Shown piece after piece: positions 37,066-50,100 of a DNA stretch of 64,000 nucleotides. Source of the DNA: Liolophura sinensis (taxonomy: Eukaryota; Mollusca; Polyplacophora; Chitonida; Chitonidae). How positions within the stretch are numbered: position 1 is the first letter of the stretch; every line of letters begins with the position of its first letter. The stretch covers positions 9,915,338 to 9,979,337 of the forward strand of contig NC_088302.1 of NCBI RefSeq assembly GCF_032854445.1. Reading direction: 5' to 3'. A program made the position numbers and the translations under genes. The notes below the pieces were generated by a model. The model saw only the letters and a program-made list of their open reading frames with translations. It made no database searches and was not told the DNA's origin.

Positions 37066-39179
37066 GTCTCATCACAGTTTTGAACAACCGTGCCCTGTTC
37101 AGTCCACGAGTGCGTGTAATGTTACTGGTACGTGTTTCAGAGGTCTGTATGTTGTTTAATAGTGGTCTTGGAGTTGTCAAAGAAGGAAAAAGACTGTAGA
37201 AAAATCACTCAGTACTTCCTTTTTTGATATGCTTTTTTTGTCTCCATTAATAGTTGCTTTATAAATTATACTTATACAAGGAGTTGTGAAAGAACCTAAT
37301 GGTGGCCCTTGACACCTTAAATAAGGGGAATGATTCCATTTGAAAGCAGTACTTTAACTGACCATAGTTTCAGTTTTAAGTATACTGTTTACATGTAAAT
37401 ATTGTTGGGCTACCCAGATGTTTGGTGTTTTTTAATATATATGTCATAAAAGATTATTTTGTTATATAGCATCCATTTTTGACAAATCTCAGAATAATCA
37501 ATATGGTGCATACAGTTATTGCAAAGCAGAGAAAAATCCTTTTGGCTGATGGAGTGCTGGACCTAGACACGTTAAATCAGGATTTCGGTCAAACCAGTGC
37601 TTTAATCAGCCACAGTTTAATTTTATGGAATTTTCATGACCAGAACAATCATGTTGACCTACCGGAAAAGAAAAATCATTTTTATGTCTGACTAAAAAAA
37701 AAAAAAGAAATTGTTGCTTATGAGCATGTATGTCTATGAAATTGGCATGTATTTGCCTTACTCATTCATGCTTTATCATGTTTTGTTCTTGTTTGGGTTT
37801 TTGTGTACAATTATGAGTGAATTTACCATTGCTCATTTTATCAGTAAGCTTGCTGTTCTAGTCATTATATCCTCTGTATAAATAGACATTGGCTAGGTTT
37901 TGAATATACACATATATTTGAATACATTACTGATCTGTCACCTGATTACTTTTAACTTTTGCTCAGAAGACAGAATTCTGTGAAGAGTATGTGAGAAATA
38001 TTACATGAACATCACGTAAACATTTATAATTAAGACGTAGAAAGGAACTGTTAATTGTTACATGATAATTATCACCATTACATTAATGTTGTGTTCATTG
38101 TATGATTGGCTACACACCACATATCCAGATAGTCTAAAAGTGCTAGCTGTTGCGTAGAGAAGTCAAGTTCAATTTCCCTGGTGAAATATACCACAAATAA
38201 CTGTTTTGTATGATGTTGAAAGCAAATTGTTTGCTCATCTGTCTGATTTTTATTGTACATGTGAAGTTTTACATGTATGATTAATAAATCTATTTTGGTA
38301 TCTTCCAGATCATTTCTCTTGAATTTTGTTTAAGAAAGACAAATGCGCTATAACTGAAAATGGAATGGAAATGGTTTTTGGAACTAAAAACAGATTGGCG
38401 CCAGTCTTAGAATAATTGTGCATATACCTGGCATTAAATGATGATCATCGGTGACCGTGGACCGTTCCAGATCAAATTTGGGCAGTGTAGACCATTTGGG
38501 CAATTTTTGTCCTGTTATAGGCACTGACAGTTTTCTGAACTGAATTAAAACTAATCATAGAATTGGCTTCACCAGGCCAAGTTGCAGGCCAAGTTCAATT
38601 TTCGTTTTCTTGCGTCAATGTCATCAACATTGTGGCCATTTTAGTTCTATTGTGGACTTTGATACAGCTATTATTCTGACTGTTCAAATCAATATTTCTT
38701 CCATTTCTGAAAGCGGGGTTTTATTGTTGCAGACATGATTCAGTGCTGATATATTTATTTATTTTGTTGCCTGACTGGAATGCTACGTGTTTGTTGACAC
38801 CAGACACAACACCACACCCTTGCAGTCACATTACACATTTGGACGACCAGTACTTGGCCTACAATCCTCTTATATATGCTGTACATTAAGGTAATACCAA
38901 GGTTACTCACTTTGATGTCTTGGGGTACGACTCAACTGGGGGTCAAACCCTTGAACTGCTGCTTGTGAGGCGGACACTCTAAGCACTATGCCAGGGCAGC
39001 TGATGATCATGGTCACACGAGTGTGATATGTTTCATTATTACACACCCTACTTCCACGTTTGCCTATCTCAACAATGTTGTGACATATTTCATGTGGCAA
39101 TTTGCAACGTGACGTTACTGCGATGTCATTTGATGATGACGCTGTAAATTATCCCTACACATATTCTGAATGTGCCATT
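37066..39179 (+). other. JAK downstream region, no gene seen
   Basis: AT-rich with no coding signal. AATAAA near 38283 (TTAATAAATCT) is a candidate polyadenylation signal, but whether the JAK transcript extends this far through four minisatellites is unknown. Confidence 0.35.
38900..39005 (-). repeat. tRNA-like SINE head, lone
   Basis: On the minus strand, TGGCATAGTGCTTAGAGTG resembles box A and AGTTCAAGGGTTTGACCCC resembles box B. There is no clean cloverleaf and no CCA, so it is a SINE head or tRNA-derived relic and not a working tRNA gene. Confidence 0.45.
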
Positions 39180-39433
39180 AGGGGCCTGCGTCACTTGGTT
39201 AGCACACTAACCCAGCGTAATGACCCAGGAGCCTCTCACCAATGCGGTTGCTGTGAGCTTAAGTCCAGCTCGTGCTGGCTTTTTCTCCAGCTGTATGTGG
39301 GAAGGTCTGGCAGCAACCTGCGGATGGTCGTGGGTTTCCCCCGGGCTCTACTCGGTTTTTTCCCACCACAATGCTGGCCACCGTTGTATGAGTGAAATAT
39401 TCTTGAGTCACCAATCAGATAAAAAAAAATAAA
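39180..39433 (+). repeat. full-length SINE
   Basis: GGGGCCTGCGTCACTTGGTT head, GAGCTTAAGTCCAGCTCGTG box B, GCAACCTGCGGATGGTCGTG core, GTATGAGTGAAATATTCTTG tail and a short A-rich end. TGAATGTGCCATTA before and TGAATGTACTGTTA after may be a diverged target duplication. Confidence 0.88.
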
Positions 39434-40437
39434 TGAATGTACTGTTAGAAAAAAATAACAAGTTTTACAATCTGAAATTTCTGTGTCAAATTGTAAAAGG
39501 TGATTGCAGGTCTCCCAAGTGGTCATTATTGTCTTCATCTGACTTGTCTGATCTGTACCATCAGTTTTCACTGTAATACATCTATGCATGGAGGAATGAT
39601 GTCACAATATATTGTACTGTTGCGAAAAAATCCCCATTAACTTAATTGGAGAACAGACCAGAATTTTGTAATTGTTTAATTCAGATAACAGCTGATCTAA
39701 ATTAAAGCACAAAACCTCTTGACAACAAGATCTTAACCTGCCATCTACATGTCAAAGAGTGAAACTGAAAGCCTAAGGCAACATACATGTACTGTGTTCA
39801 AATGATTAGTACTGGTTTATTCAGTCACACAGCATACAATGTTACTGTATTGTAAGATCTACATGTTACAGGTATAAATGTGTTCAAATTGAGAGACATT
39901 CTTCACCAGAACAACACATACAAGTGCTTTCATGACTGTTATAGGCACTGATCAAAAAATTGCTTATGTACTGAAGTATTGAGGTACTTATACCCCGTGC
40001 TTACAAATGGATAGGCGACCCGCCTACATGTACATGTTTGTCTCATTAAGTAGGTTCATCATAGCCCATTCAATACATTACTCAAATATTCAAGTCATAT
40101 ATGTAAAACTGATTAAAAGTGTCTATATATACCTGGTGTTTGACATGTATACACAAGTACACATGAACTATGAAAACCACAGTTTATCACTCATGTCAGA
40201 TGACTGGTGTTATATTTTCTCTGCATAGTAATGTGGATAAAACCTCTGTACAAGTATAAGGACAACTGGAACAAATGGCTACAGTGGTCACTGCATGCAT
40301 GGACATTGCCAAATACAAAAACAAGGGAGGCAACGTGTGCATTCTTTTTTACCTGATGGTTATGTTGTGAGGCGACATATGTATACAAATGTGCACATAT
40401 ACATGATTATCTAATGTGCATTACAGTTATGATGTAC

Positions 40438-40520
40438 TTATTTTTTTATTTGATTGGTGTTTTACGCTGTACTCAAGAATATTTCACTTATACGACAGCG
40501 GCCAGCATTATGGTGGGTGG
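40438..40520 (-). repeat. SINE tail fragment, antisense
   Basis: TTTTTATTTGATTGGTGTTT, ACGCTGTACTCAAGAATATT, GGCCAGCATTATGGTGGGTG. Only the last 80 or so bases of the SINE are present. Confidence 0.85.
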
Positions 40521-43196
40521 ACAGTTATGATATAATCTATCCACAGTACCAGACTGGTAAATGTATCAACTTGCAGTCAATTTACATAATATTTTAGAGA
40601 TATTAATTTACCTTGTGCAAGAAAATGGAATACCTATGTTAAAACCATATAAGTGCCTATAATACAGGCTGTCAGTTCAGGTTTTGTCACTGACTCTTAA
40701 AAGACAAGTAAATAAATAAATAACTGAGTGAAGCTCAGTGCCATATTTGCAGCACATATTGCATTCTAAAGTCTAGCTTTTACAAAAAAGAAATTAAATT
40801 TTGAAACAATCATCAGACAGGCCACTGAAAACTCTATGAAATATGGGTAGCAGTACATGCACTTTTTTTTAGACATAATGAAATCAATTTAAATGTGTAT
40901 ATACCTTTGACATAGTACATTCTAATTTAAATGTTTGAATGCTTTTAATTCTGTTTAATAAAACTCCACATGTTATATGTGTATTTTTACTTATACATGT
41001 GTGTGTTATCTCCACTACAAGTAATGGTTAACTTCACTTGTCTTTTTCCTTTCTCATTCATAAACACAAAGTTGTGTACGGTATCCTATCCATAATATTA
41101 CATACATGAACACATGCTATATATGTCCAAACAATACCATGTGTAATACATCGGACATTGGGACATTACAAAATCATAAGTATTATTACACAATCACATG
41201 CGGTATAATGCATGTTTCCAGAATAACATTAGACCTACTATCTACTGGGTACATGGCACTCAACTTTCATGTACCTTCATATATAAACACCACAATATCA
41301 ATACATGTACATATACAAACATGCACACGCACACACACACAAACCAGAAGTGTGAATAAATAGAAGCGCATATATATAAATATAACAAGAAACCTTAACA
41401 TGAAATATGTGCAACAGTAACAAATTCTCCTTACTGTAAATTCAGACTTCTTCACTGAATCTTCTAAAGTTCAATACATATAGTATTTATATGAGTTCTC
41501 ATGACTAGCACTAATAAACAATGACTACTGGTGAACATAATCCTCTACTTAATATGTAGTATTACCAGAGAAACCAGAATTTATGATCTCCCAATTTACA
41601 CCATTCCTGCAAAAGTCTACAAGGTTATAAATTATTTTTCCCGCCTATTTCGAAACATACATGAAACAAATTTTTCCCCAAAAAGTAGAAGTGATATCAA
41701 CATTCTTCCTGTACACATTTACATCTATCCACTGTTAGCCTTTCAAAATTAAAACTATTTCTTTAATTAAGCAAAATACTGCCACAAAACTCTTTAAAAA
41801 ATCATATAGTTTAGGTATACATATACATTTTAAATGGTCAGCTTACTAAATGTGAAACTGAACCAGGCTATCTCATCTTAACGAATATAGCTGACTAGAG
41901 AAATCACAAAATATATAGGTACTTACAAAATCATCAGTCAACAAGGTAAAATAAACATATGAAAACTACATCAAGAATGTCATCATATCAAAAACTCTCC
42001 ATGGAGCAAACAGATGTCACCTGATCTGAGCATTTAATATCATCACGTAAAGTTTTCTAAAACAATTACATGTACTTTCACACATATAATGTGCATGGAA
42101 GAAAAAATGGTGTAAATACATGGACTGAAGTGTACATGTAGGCCGACATATAATCACTACAGTTTACATATGTGCATGTCTGTAGTGTAAAAGTTACCAA
42201 TCATCCTGAAAGTTTTCCTTAACATACGCCAATTCCCACACATAAACATTTATAAAGTTAGTTCTCATGAACAGTGGACAAAATACAGTATCCCTAATAG
42301 TGGTAGGATAAATTACATGTCATATTAAAACCTAAATGGCTTCAATACCCACTGCAGCTATGGAAAGGAGAACTATAGCCAATGTTATAATTAAATGACC
42401 TCACAAGATGTCTGACGAACCACCTGACTTAAAGCCACAGTGGAACAAGCTGGAGCAGAGTTTAAACCTGAAACTGCATTGCATAAGCCATTGGTCTGCT
42501 CGGCCAGCTCGGCCAGCTCAGCCAGCCTAGTCAACTCGGTCTACTCGGTCAAGATGGAGCAAAAGTGAATAGTTAGTAATGACAGAAATAATAACGCTGA
42601 TAGCTTCATATACCTATATGTAAGATAACATACATTTAGAACTTTTGAGGTTACAAACCTCCCAGACTACACCACTCGATAAATTTCAGTTTCTGAACTA
42701 ATTCAGCAGTAGTACTCAATTTACCAATATGATCTGAATTAGGCTTTGATAGTGCAATCATCTACACAGCAGGAAAAAGTTTAGCATATTCTTGTAAGGA
42801 CATTTCACAAACCTGACAAACAGAATTGTCAGAAAACTTCTTTATCAGTGCAACGTAACAATTGCTCAATAAAAAAACTGCTTGAGTATGTCATTTTTGA
42901 TAAAAATGAATTTTATCATTTCAGGCACTTTCTTAATTCTCATCTGCAACAATTTCCTTTCTAGCTTACAGGATTAATGCCAGGTAAAAGCAGCAGTTTT
43001 CACCTACGCTTGCTGCACTGAACCTTTGAAACCAGCAATGTCACTCCTAGAACAGCAGAACAGTTCATGTTAAGTTGATAGATCTTCAGCTATGGAGTAT
43101 TAAAGTTCCATCATCAGGCAATGTAAATACAGGTGTACTAAATTTATGTTACTGACATGAGCGATAAAACCAAAATAAGGAAAACTGAAAATATTC

Positions 43197-43317
43197 AAGT
43201 CAACATATTTGGTATTCTATATTTCGGCGTAATTTTGTAGCCATCTGCAGGAATATGCAGAAAAAAGAAAATTCAGTATATATATACACAGGCTATGAAT
43301 ACCAAATATGTTGACTT
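43197..43317. repeat. hairpin with a 21-base perfect stem
   Basis: AAGTCAACATATTTGGTATT then C (43197-43217) is the exact reverse complement of 43297-43317. Weaker pairing extends outward (CTGAAAATATTC against ATATTCAG). The 79-base loop has no known motif. It lies about 0.8 kb past the RIT stop codon, possibly in its 3' UTR. Confidence 0.8.
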
Positions 43318-44100
43318 CCATATTCAGAGTTTTTCTTGTTTTGTTTTACACAAAAATGATCTGTGGTCGTGAGCTGTAAACTCATCACAACTTTACCTAT
43401 TAACTTACATGTACTTGGAAGTACTGCAATGTAATCCAAATACATAACTTTCTGAACTGTATCTGCAGCTAGGGTTTACATTTAAATCTCTGGCAGTAAA
43501 TAAACCTTGACACAAAATTAATCCATGTTATGGCAAAAGGATTTGTATCCTTCAACATCAGAGTACAAAAAGAAAACGAACAAAAGGCATACCTGCAAGT
43601 TCAAACAGAATTTTTCACAATGCAGTACAAAGCTGGTGAAAATTCCCTGAAATTACTGGTGATACACTGTCTACACCTGGGTAAACACTGGTGATGGACT
43701 GTGTACACATGTGTACAAACTGGTGATACACTGTACACCTGTGTACACACTTGTGATACACTGTGTACGACAGTAGTACAGTAACATTTCCAAACTCTGC
43801 AAAATTAGAAATAAATGTATAAAACGCACAGAATTATTTATAATGAAATCATCTTGATCTCATAGAACATTTGTTTCCTTTTTAACTTTCATGTAAACAA
43901 ATTCTCTGAGAACAACACAACATTTTCGTCATTTAAAACAAAAATTCCCAACATAAATAAATTGTCCAAAGGAGCAAATATCACCAGTAAATGGAAAAAA
44001 AAAAAAAAAAAAAAATAACAATAATAAAAAAATCCATCTGTATGAAACATATTGCACTTTCACTCATCTTCCCTTTGCACCACCAAAGCTCAAAACCATG

Positions 44101-47100
44101 TCAAGTTCTATCAGCAGAGCCTTCTCTCTTGAAGAAGTTCATGCGCTTGAAAAAGGCTTGCACTCTTTTTATCCGATTTTGTCGCCGGCTATGCTTTTCC
44201 GTGGCCGATGTAGTCTCTCGCTCCTTGCGTCGAATTTCACGAACCAATCCATGAAACACATCATCTACACACTGTCTCCAAGCTGCAGAGGTTTCATAGA
44301 AAGGTACCCCAAACTGACGAGCCAAATCAGTTCCTTCTTCAGCCGATACCTTCACAAAAATAAAACAGTACCAAAATAAAAACCATGAAAATACTCCCTT
44401 TAACTTAATAAGAACACAAAAAAATCAGCCTTCAGCCATCTCAACTCTGATGGCATGACAGTAAAAGTCACTAGTCTTTTATGACACAAGATGTACAGGT
44501 TCAGTTCCAGCCTTGGACAGGGAATTTGTAGATTCCCCCTGATCACACAGTTGGTGACAATGAATGGATGATGACGCTCATGTGGCCAAGTGTATAGTGT
44601 TAAGTTTGTTGAAGACACCTATTTTCCAGCAGTACGGTGAGGAGATCTGAACACCACATATGGGAAACTAACTTGTCAGTGTATAGTGTTAAGTTTGTTG
44701 AAGACACCTATTTTCCAGCAGTACGGTGAGGAGATCTGAACACCACATATGGGAAACTAACTTGTCAGTGTATAGTGTTAAGTTTGTTGAAGACACCTGT
44801 TTTCCAGCAGTACGGTGAGGAGATCTGAATACCACATATGGGAAACTAACTTGTCAGTGTATAGTGTTAAGTTTGTTGAAGACACCTGTTTTCCAGCAGT
44901 ACGGTGAGGATATCTGAACACCACATATGGGAAACTGACTTGTCAGTGTATAGTGTTAAGTTTGTTGAAGACACCTGTTTTCCAGCAGTACGGTGAGCAT
45001 ATCTGAACACCACATGTGGAAAACTAACTTGTCAGTAATTTGCCAAAGGTCTGTGGTTATCCTGGGCATTCCAGTTTCCTCCATAAATGATTCTCATTGT
45101 ACATGCATAATGCAAAATTCCTGGGTATGGTGTTAACAAACAATCAAATAAATAAATATTAGATGAGAATCTTGAGATGATGTTTATATGATGTTGCAGG
45201 TTGGTGCCAATGCTAACATATTTACGGTGCTGCCTCACTGCAATGCCATGTCACACGCACCATACTCTGTGTGTGGACCAGAACTTTTATTGCAAAACTG
45301 TTGTTTCATCTTAGGGATTTTCCATTGGATCGATCAGATCTAAGGCATGAAGTTTGCATTATCATAACAGGTTTATAACTGTAAGTGTTCTCATAAATAT
45401 GTATCAATGTACATTTATATACTGATGTCCTGAATACTGGATTATTTCCTCAGTAATGAAAATAAAAGTTGCATCAATATTTTTATAGCAATTTCAATTA
45501 ATTTGCATTTTTATCCCCAAAACAGTCACATCTCAAAGTAATGTAAAAATAAATCTATGAAGCAGAAAATATTTATACCAACCTTTCTCATATCTTCCAG
45601 ATCACATTTGTTTCCAGCGACAACAAATGGAATATCTTCTCGGTTCCGAACACGATCAATTAATTTTTTATATGCCACAACTTCTTCAAAGCTTCGTCTG
45701 TCTGTGATGGAGTAACAGATAATGAAGCCTTCCCCTTTCCTCATGTACTGTTCCCTCATTGCTGTAAATTCCGGCTGTTAGGCAGGACAAATGAAACAAA
45801 GTGCAGGTAATATAAAATCAAACAGCACCTTCTGGTGATGTTAATACAATGTAACATGTGTTGATAAATATGATCAGCAATTCAGATTCTCAAATCTCTC
45901 AATCATTTCCCAAACAGATATCTTTAATATAAAAGAAAATAAAACATTAAAATTTAAAACATTGTTTTCAATGAAATCTGAACAATTTCAGAGGATACTT
46001 ATTAGCATGTTTGCCAATTCAGTAGATACTTTTTAACACAAACTTAAATGCTGTAGATATTATTAATTACTTCTACATGAATTGTGCTCATCTACCTGTT
46101 TCAGAAATTTTTACAACTAAAATCACAAAATCTGCCATTAGTATCTGTACTGAATAACTTCAATAACCAGATAAAAAGACAGTGACAGTATTCTGCAACA
46201 GAAGAAATATACATGTAGTTTGACTTAATTAACTAATTTAAGGCATTTTCATGAGCTTAAGCATCACACATGTCAAATGGTGAGAGCTGACTGATGAAAG
46301 ACTTATCATAATATTTATTTATTTGATTGGTATTTTATGCTGTATTAAAGAATATTCAACTCCAACGATGATAACCAGCATCAAGGTGAGTAGAAACCGG
46401 AAATTACCGAATAATCGAGCTGATCACAGAAGTACAAGTAGCTATGCCATAAGCTCTACCTACTTTAAACCATGTTCCACTGCACTTTGGAATTTCAGAA
46501 GGTGTATTGCTATTTACAGGCAAATGGTAAACTAACACAGCTAAAGCCATGTGTTCAAGATCCTTAGTTACATCTTTAGTTGGTTAAGTCAGATATTTAC
46601 ACTTCCAGCAATAATTAAGCAAAGGAACACATGATGAGCATATTGTAAAAACAGACACTTCAAACATCTTGTTCAGTTTTTCAGGCATCTTGTTCAGTTT
46701 TTATTTCTCAGATAGGAGAAAGCAAAATGAAGTACAATGTATCTCTGGAAAGTTGTGTAAATTATGCATGAAACAGCATTTTAAAAAGAGGACTGTTGTA
46801 AGAACAATGAAAATGGATATAAAAAATAAAAAAATCAGAAAAAACAATTTTCATTTTTGAGGTATATTTTATACTTTTTAATAACCTCTCTATTTTATGC
46901 ATATTTTCTGTCAATTTTCGAAAACTGGGCAACTCAAGGGTGAACTACCCAGACGGACCAAATGACAGTAGAACCCATCTCTTTCTTCTGTAACATTACA
47001 GTGTGTGTGTGTACTTCATAAATGTTTTATGAACGCAGGTACATCGATAATTGTGAAGAAATAAAGGAAAGTTCAAAGGAGTTCACAGCTTTGGACTGTC

Positions 47101-50100
47101 TTGATACCGGCGGGACGAGGTTTCACGAGTTCCCCACTTGGACTCTGCCCTCAACAAAGTTGTTTTGACAGCTACCATTGTTTGACATCACTACAGCCGG
47201 CTATTGAATTTCTGGATTGGCTGCTGGGTAAAGCCTTTGTTTAAATTAATTTTTACGCCCAACCAAGAAGCTAAAAGGCTGTTTTATACATGCACTTCTA
47301 TATGAAAAACTCTGTATTAAGAACTAAAAACCAAGAGTTTCATGCACCCTTTAATGAATAAGTACAGATCTCATATTGTGTTTCGTATTCCATCCTTCCT
47401 CTACCTCAATCCTATGATGCTAAGCACACACACACACACATACATAATGAAATCAATATCTTGCACGTCATTTAGTTCAGGCCATCAATTTTAAGATCTG
47501 AACAGTTAGAGATAATCAGGTAAAAACCACACCTGTCCAGCTGTGTCTAAGATATCCAGTTGTGCTGGTTCTCCATCAATCCTGGCTTGCTGCTGGTATG
47601 CATCCTCTGTAAACCACAAATGTTTGGTATTAAAACCTAACTTGAAACATTCAAAGAACTTTCAAAAATTCATGAATTCAACAAAATTTACTCTATGTCA
47701 GCTAGCTTTTAAGATTTAATTTCTATGTCAGTAATGTCCAATGCAAAAGGTTCCACCACAAACATTGGTATAACAAATCACAGGTTTCAATTCAGATTTT
47801 GTCTCCCAAGATATCAGAAAATCTTCTACATGTATGTTTGCAGTGACATAATTACAGTGTAAAAAAAGGATGGTTATGGACATTATCCTTTAATGGCGTT
47901 AAACAACAATCAAATAATAAATAAATATTTTCGTTTTTGTCTAAACCTGAGACCAATACATAAGACCAATGAGGGTTTCTTACCAATGGTTGGGTCATGA
48001 TAGTCCAAAAATCTGTGACAAACAAACTGCATCACCAGAGCTGAAAGCATGAAGAATATGGTTGTTCGTTTTATGGATTTACAAAGTATACAGTACATGT
48101 ATATACCCAATAAATGTGCATTTGAAGAGTGCATTAGTTACATATACATGTATCTCCACTTGGAAAACTTCATAATGCAACGCAGGGCAGCTAGGTACAA
48201 ATGCACTGTATTTCATGGTGAAAAACTGTTTTAATATGTTCTCTCACAAATAATTTTCATGACGTAAAAAGCTGCCTATACAACAGTTTATTGAACTGAA
48301 AAAAATTGTTCAAGTATTAAAGTTGTCTTGCCTGAATTTCACCAAAAAAAAAGACATGAACATTTTAGGTTCAATATATTGCTTTGATACAGACCATTAA
48401 CCAATATGAGCTAAAGCATATCCATCGAGATAACAAAAATGCTAATTCCATTCCCTTAATACCGCAGGCCATATTATTCTGCTGTATGATGCCTTTTTCC
48501 TGAACAAAAAGCATCATTTGGCGAGTACCAACCATTTTGCACCAGATATTATCATCCCATCTGCATGTATAGTATGCTTTTAGAAATAGATATGCTGTAC
48601 AGCTGTGGATGGAATACAGCAGTTCTGGCACATGGCCAATAAGGACATACCAAGGCACTTGAGATAGGCTAACAGTGTTATACTAGCAAACCTGCAGAGT
48701 AATGTCGAGTCAGCATCTAGCTAACCTAGCCATAACATATATAAGCGCCAAGGAACTGGTTGGGGTGGTAGTTTTCGGCCCATTGCCTCTGTTAAGTGAG
48801 CAGTAGTTTAAATAATTGGTCCCACCTCCCGACTATGGAAATAGTTCTGCTGCCCGATATACATGACTATATCTGACAAAGAAACCAGTGGTAATCTCCA
48901 TGCAACACTGCAAAGTTGCCATTTAAAGATATATTTATATAAGTGTCAAGGATTTTCATGGAATAAATGGATATACGGTGTTTGACCTAAAAAATTTGCT
49001 ATTAAAATTTTTCATCACTTATAAATGGAAAAAAAGGTAAAATCATGTTCCCGGCAAAGGGCAATACAATTAATAATTTCAGAAATTATTACTATGATCC
49101 AGCTAATATAGTATCCATAATAAATAAAAATATATAATTTAATACACTGGTAAATTTTATGAAGTAACATCTTTTCTAAAAAAAAGTTCAACATACAGCG
49201 CACATCAGTGTGAACTACTGTGCCATACTGAATCCATATGTAATTTGGCCAATGATGTTACATGCAAGCGAAGGATTGGGACGCCACAGTGTACCTTAAG
49301 ATGTTTACTTTCCTAAAGGAGTAGACTGACACCATCCCCAAACTTTATATATATGGATACTACCTGGTTGTTTCACTTTGCTGACCTACATTATACACAT
49401 GGTGCATGCTGTGGGGTGGGACATCGGGAATTGTCAGCTCAAGAAAAGTGATATTCAACAAGGGCAAATATGTTTTATTATACTGAAAAAAAAACAGTAC
49501 CTTTTCGAGTTAAATCTTTAAATCAACTAATTTGTATGTCAATAAGGTGCTACAACCACAGTCCGGTTGTTCACTTTACGAACAAGCAGACGCCAGCAAA
49601 CTCTCAAAGGGAAATAAATGGTTGTGGAATAAACACATGTGACCACATTAGCACAAGATCATTGGATATTGCCATCAATAGTTTTGCGGAATATCATGTG
49701 ATCGTCTCTTGGCCAATGGAAACTGAGAATTACCCTGTGAGATACAATTACATAACAAGCATTACATCCATACAGCAAGTGTCAGTATACATGACATGAA
49801 ATGAATGTCAGAGGAAGTTGTAGGCCAACTCATCTGTGAGTGATCAAGTGGATGTCAGATGGCTGCACATGATAAGCAACTGATTCACCTGCATGCTGTT
49901 GTCAACACCATTGGTGGGGTAGTCACACAGGGATGTACATGTAAACACTTGATAGCTTATATAATGTACATGTACATGTATTTGGAGGACAATATTAACC
50001 CTTGGAAACTGGAATTGCAGAGTGTTACTTTACTGGAGACCAAGCCCCTGCCCTTCACTAATGTGTGCTGGGTCGCATGCTCAAATCCAGCTACTAAAGA

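Larger units (their letters stand above)
39434..44100 (-). other. long AT-rich stretch downstream of RIT, no gene seen
   Basis: No frame with family resemblance. It holds a short antisense SINE tail (40438-40520), CA-rich simple sequence near 41325-41345, GCTCGGCCA units near 42500-42530, a loose repeat of CTGGTGATACACTGT blocks at 43665-43770 and a poly-A run at 43994-44015. Part of it is probably the 3' UTR of RIT. Confidence 0.4.

Noticed and set aside
38900-39005. tRNA gene on the minus strand
   Set aside because: Box-like motifs are present, but arms do not pair into a proper cloverleaf by eye, so it was recorded as a SINE head.
39236-39589. 117-residue minus-strand frame
   Set aside because: Its C-terminal half is the antisense reading of a SINE; similar peptides ending in [14 protein letters not shown] recur wherever a SINE lies in this frame.
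41320-41345. CRISPR-like spacing in CA-rich sequence
   Set aside because: It is simple sequence (CACACACA) in a eukaryotic non-coding stretch with no repeat-spacer pattern.
49470-49799. 109-residue plus-strand frame in RIT intron 1
   Set aside because: No recognisable motif, opposite strand to the host gene and ordinary AT-rich composition; probably chance.
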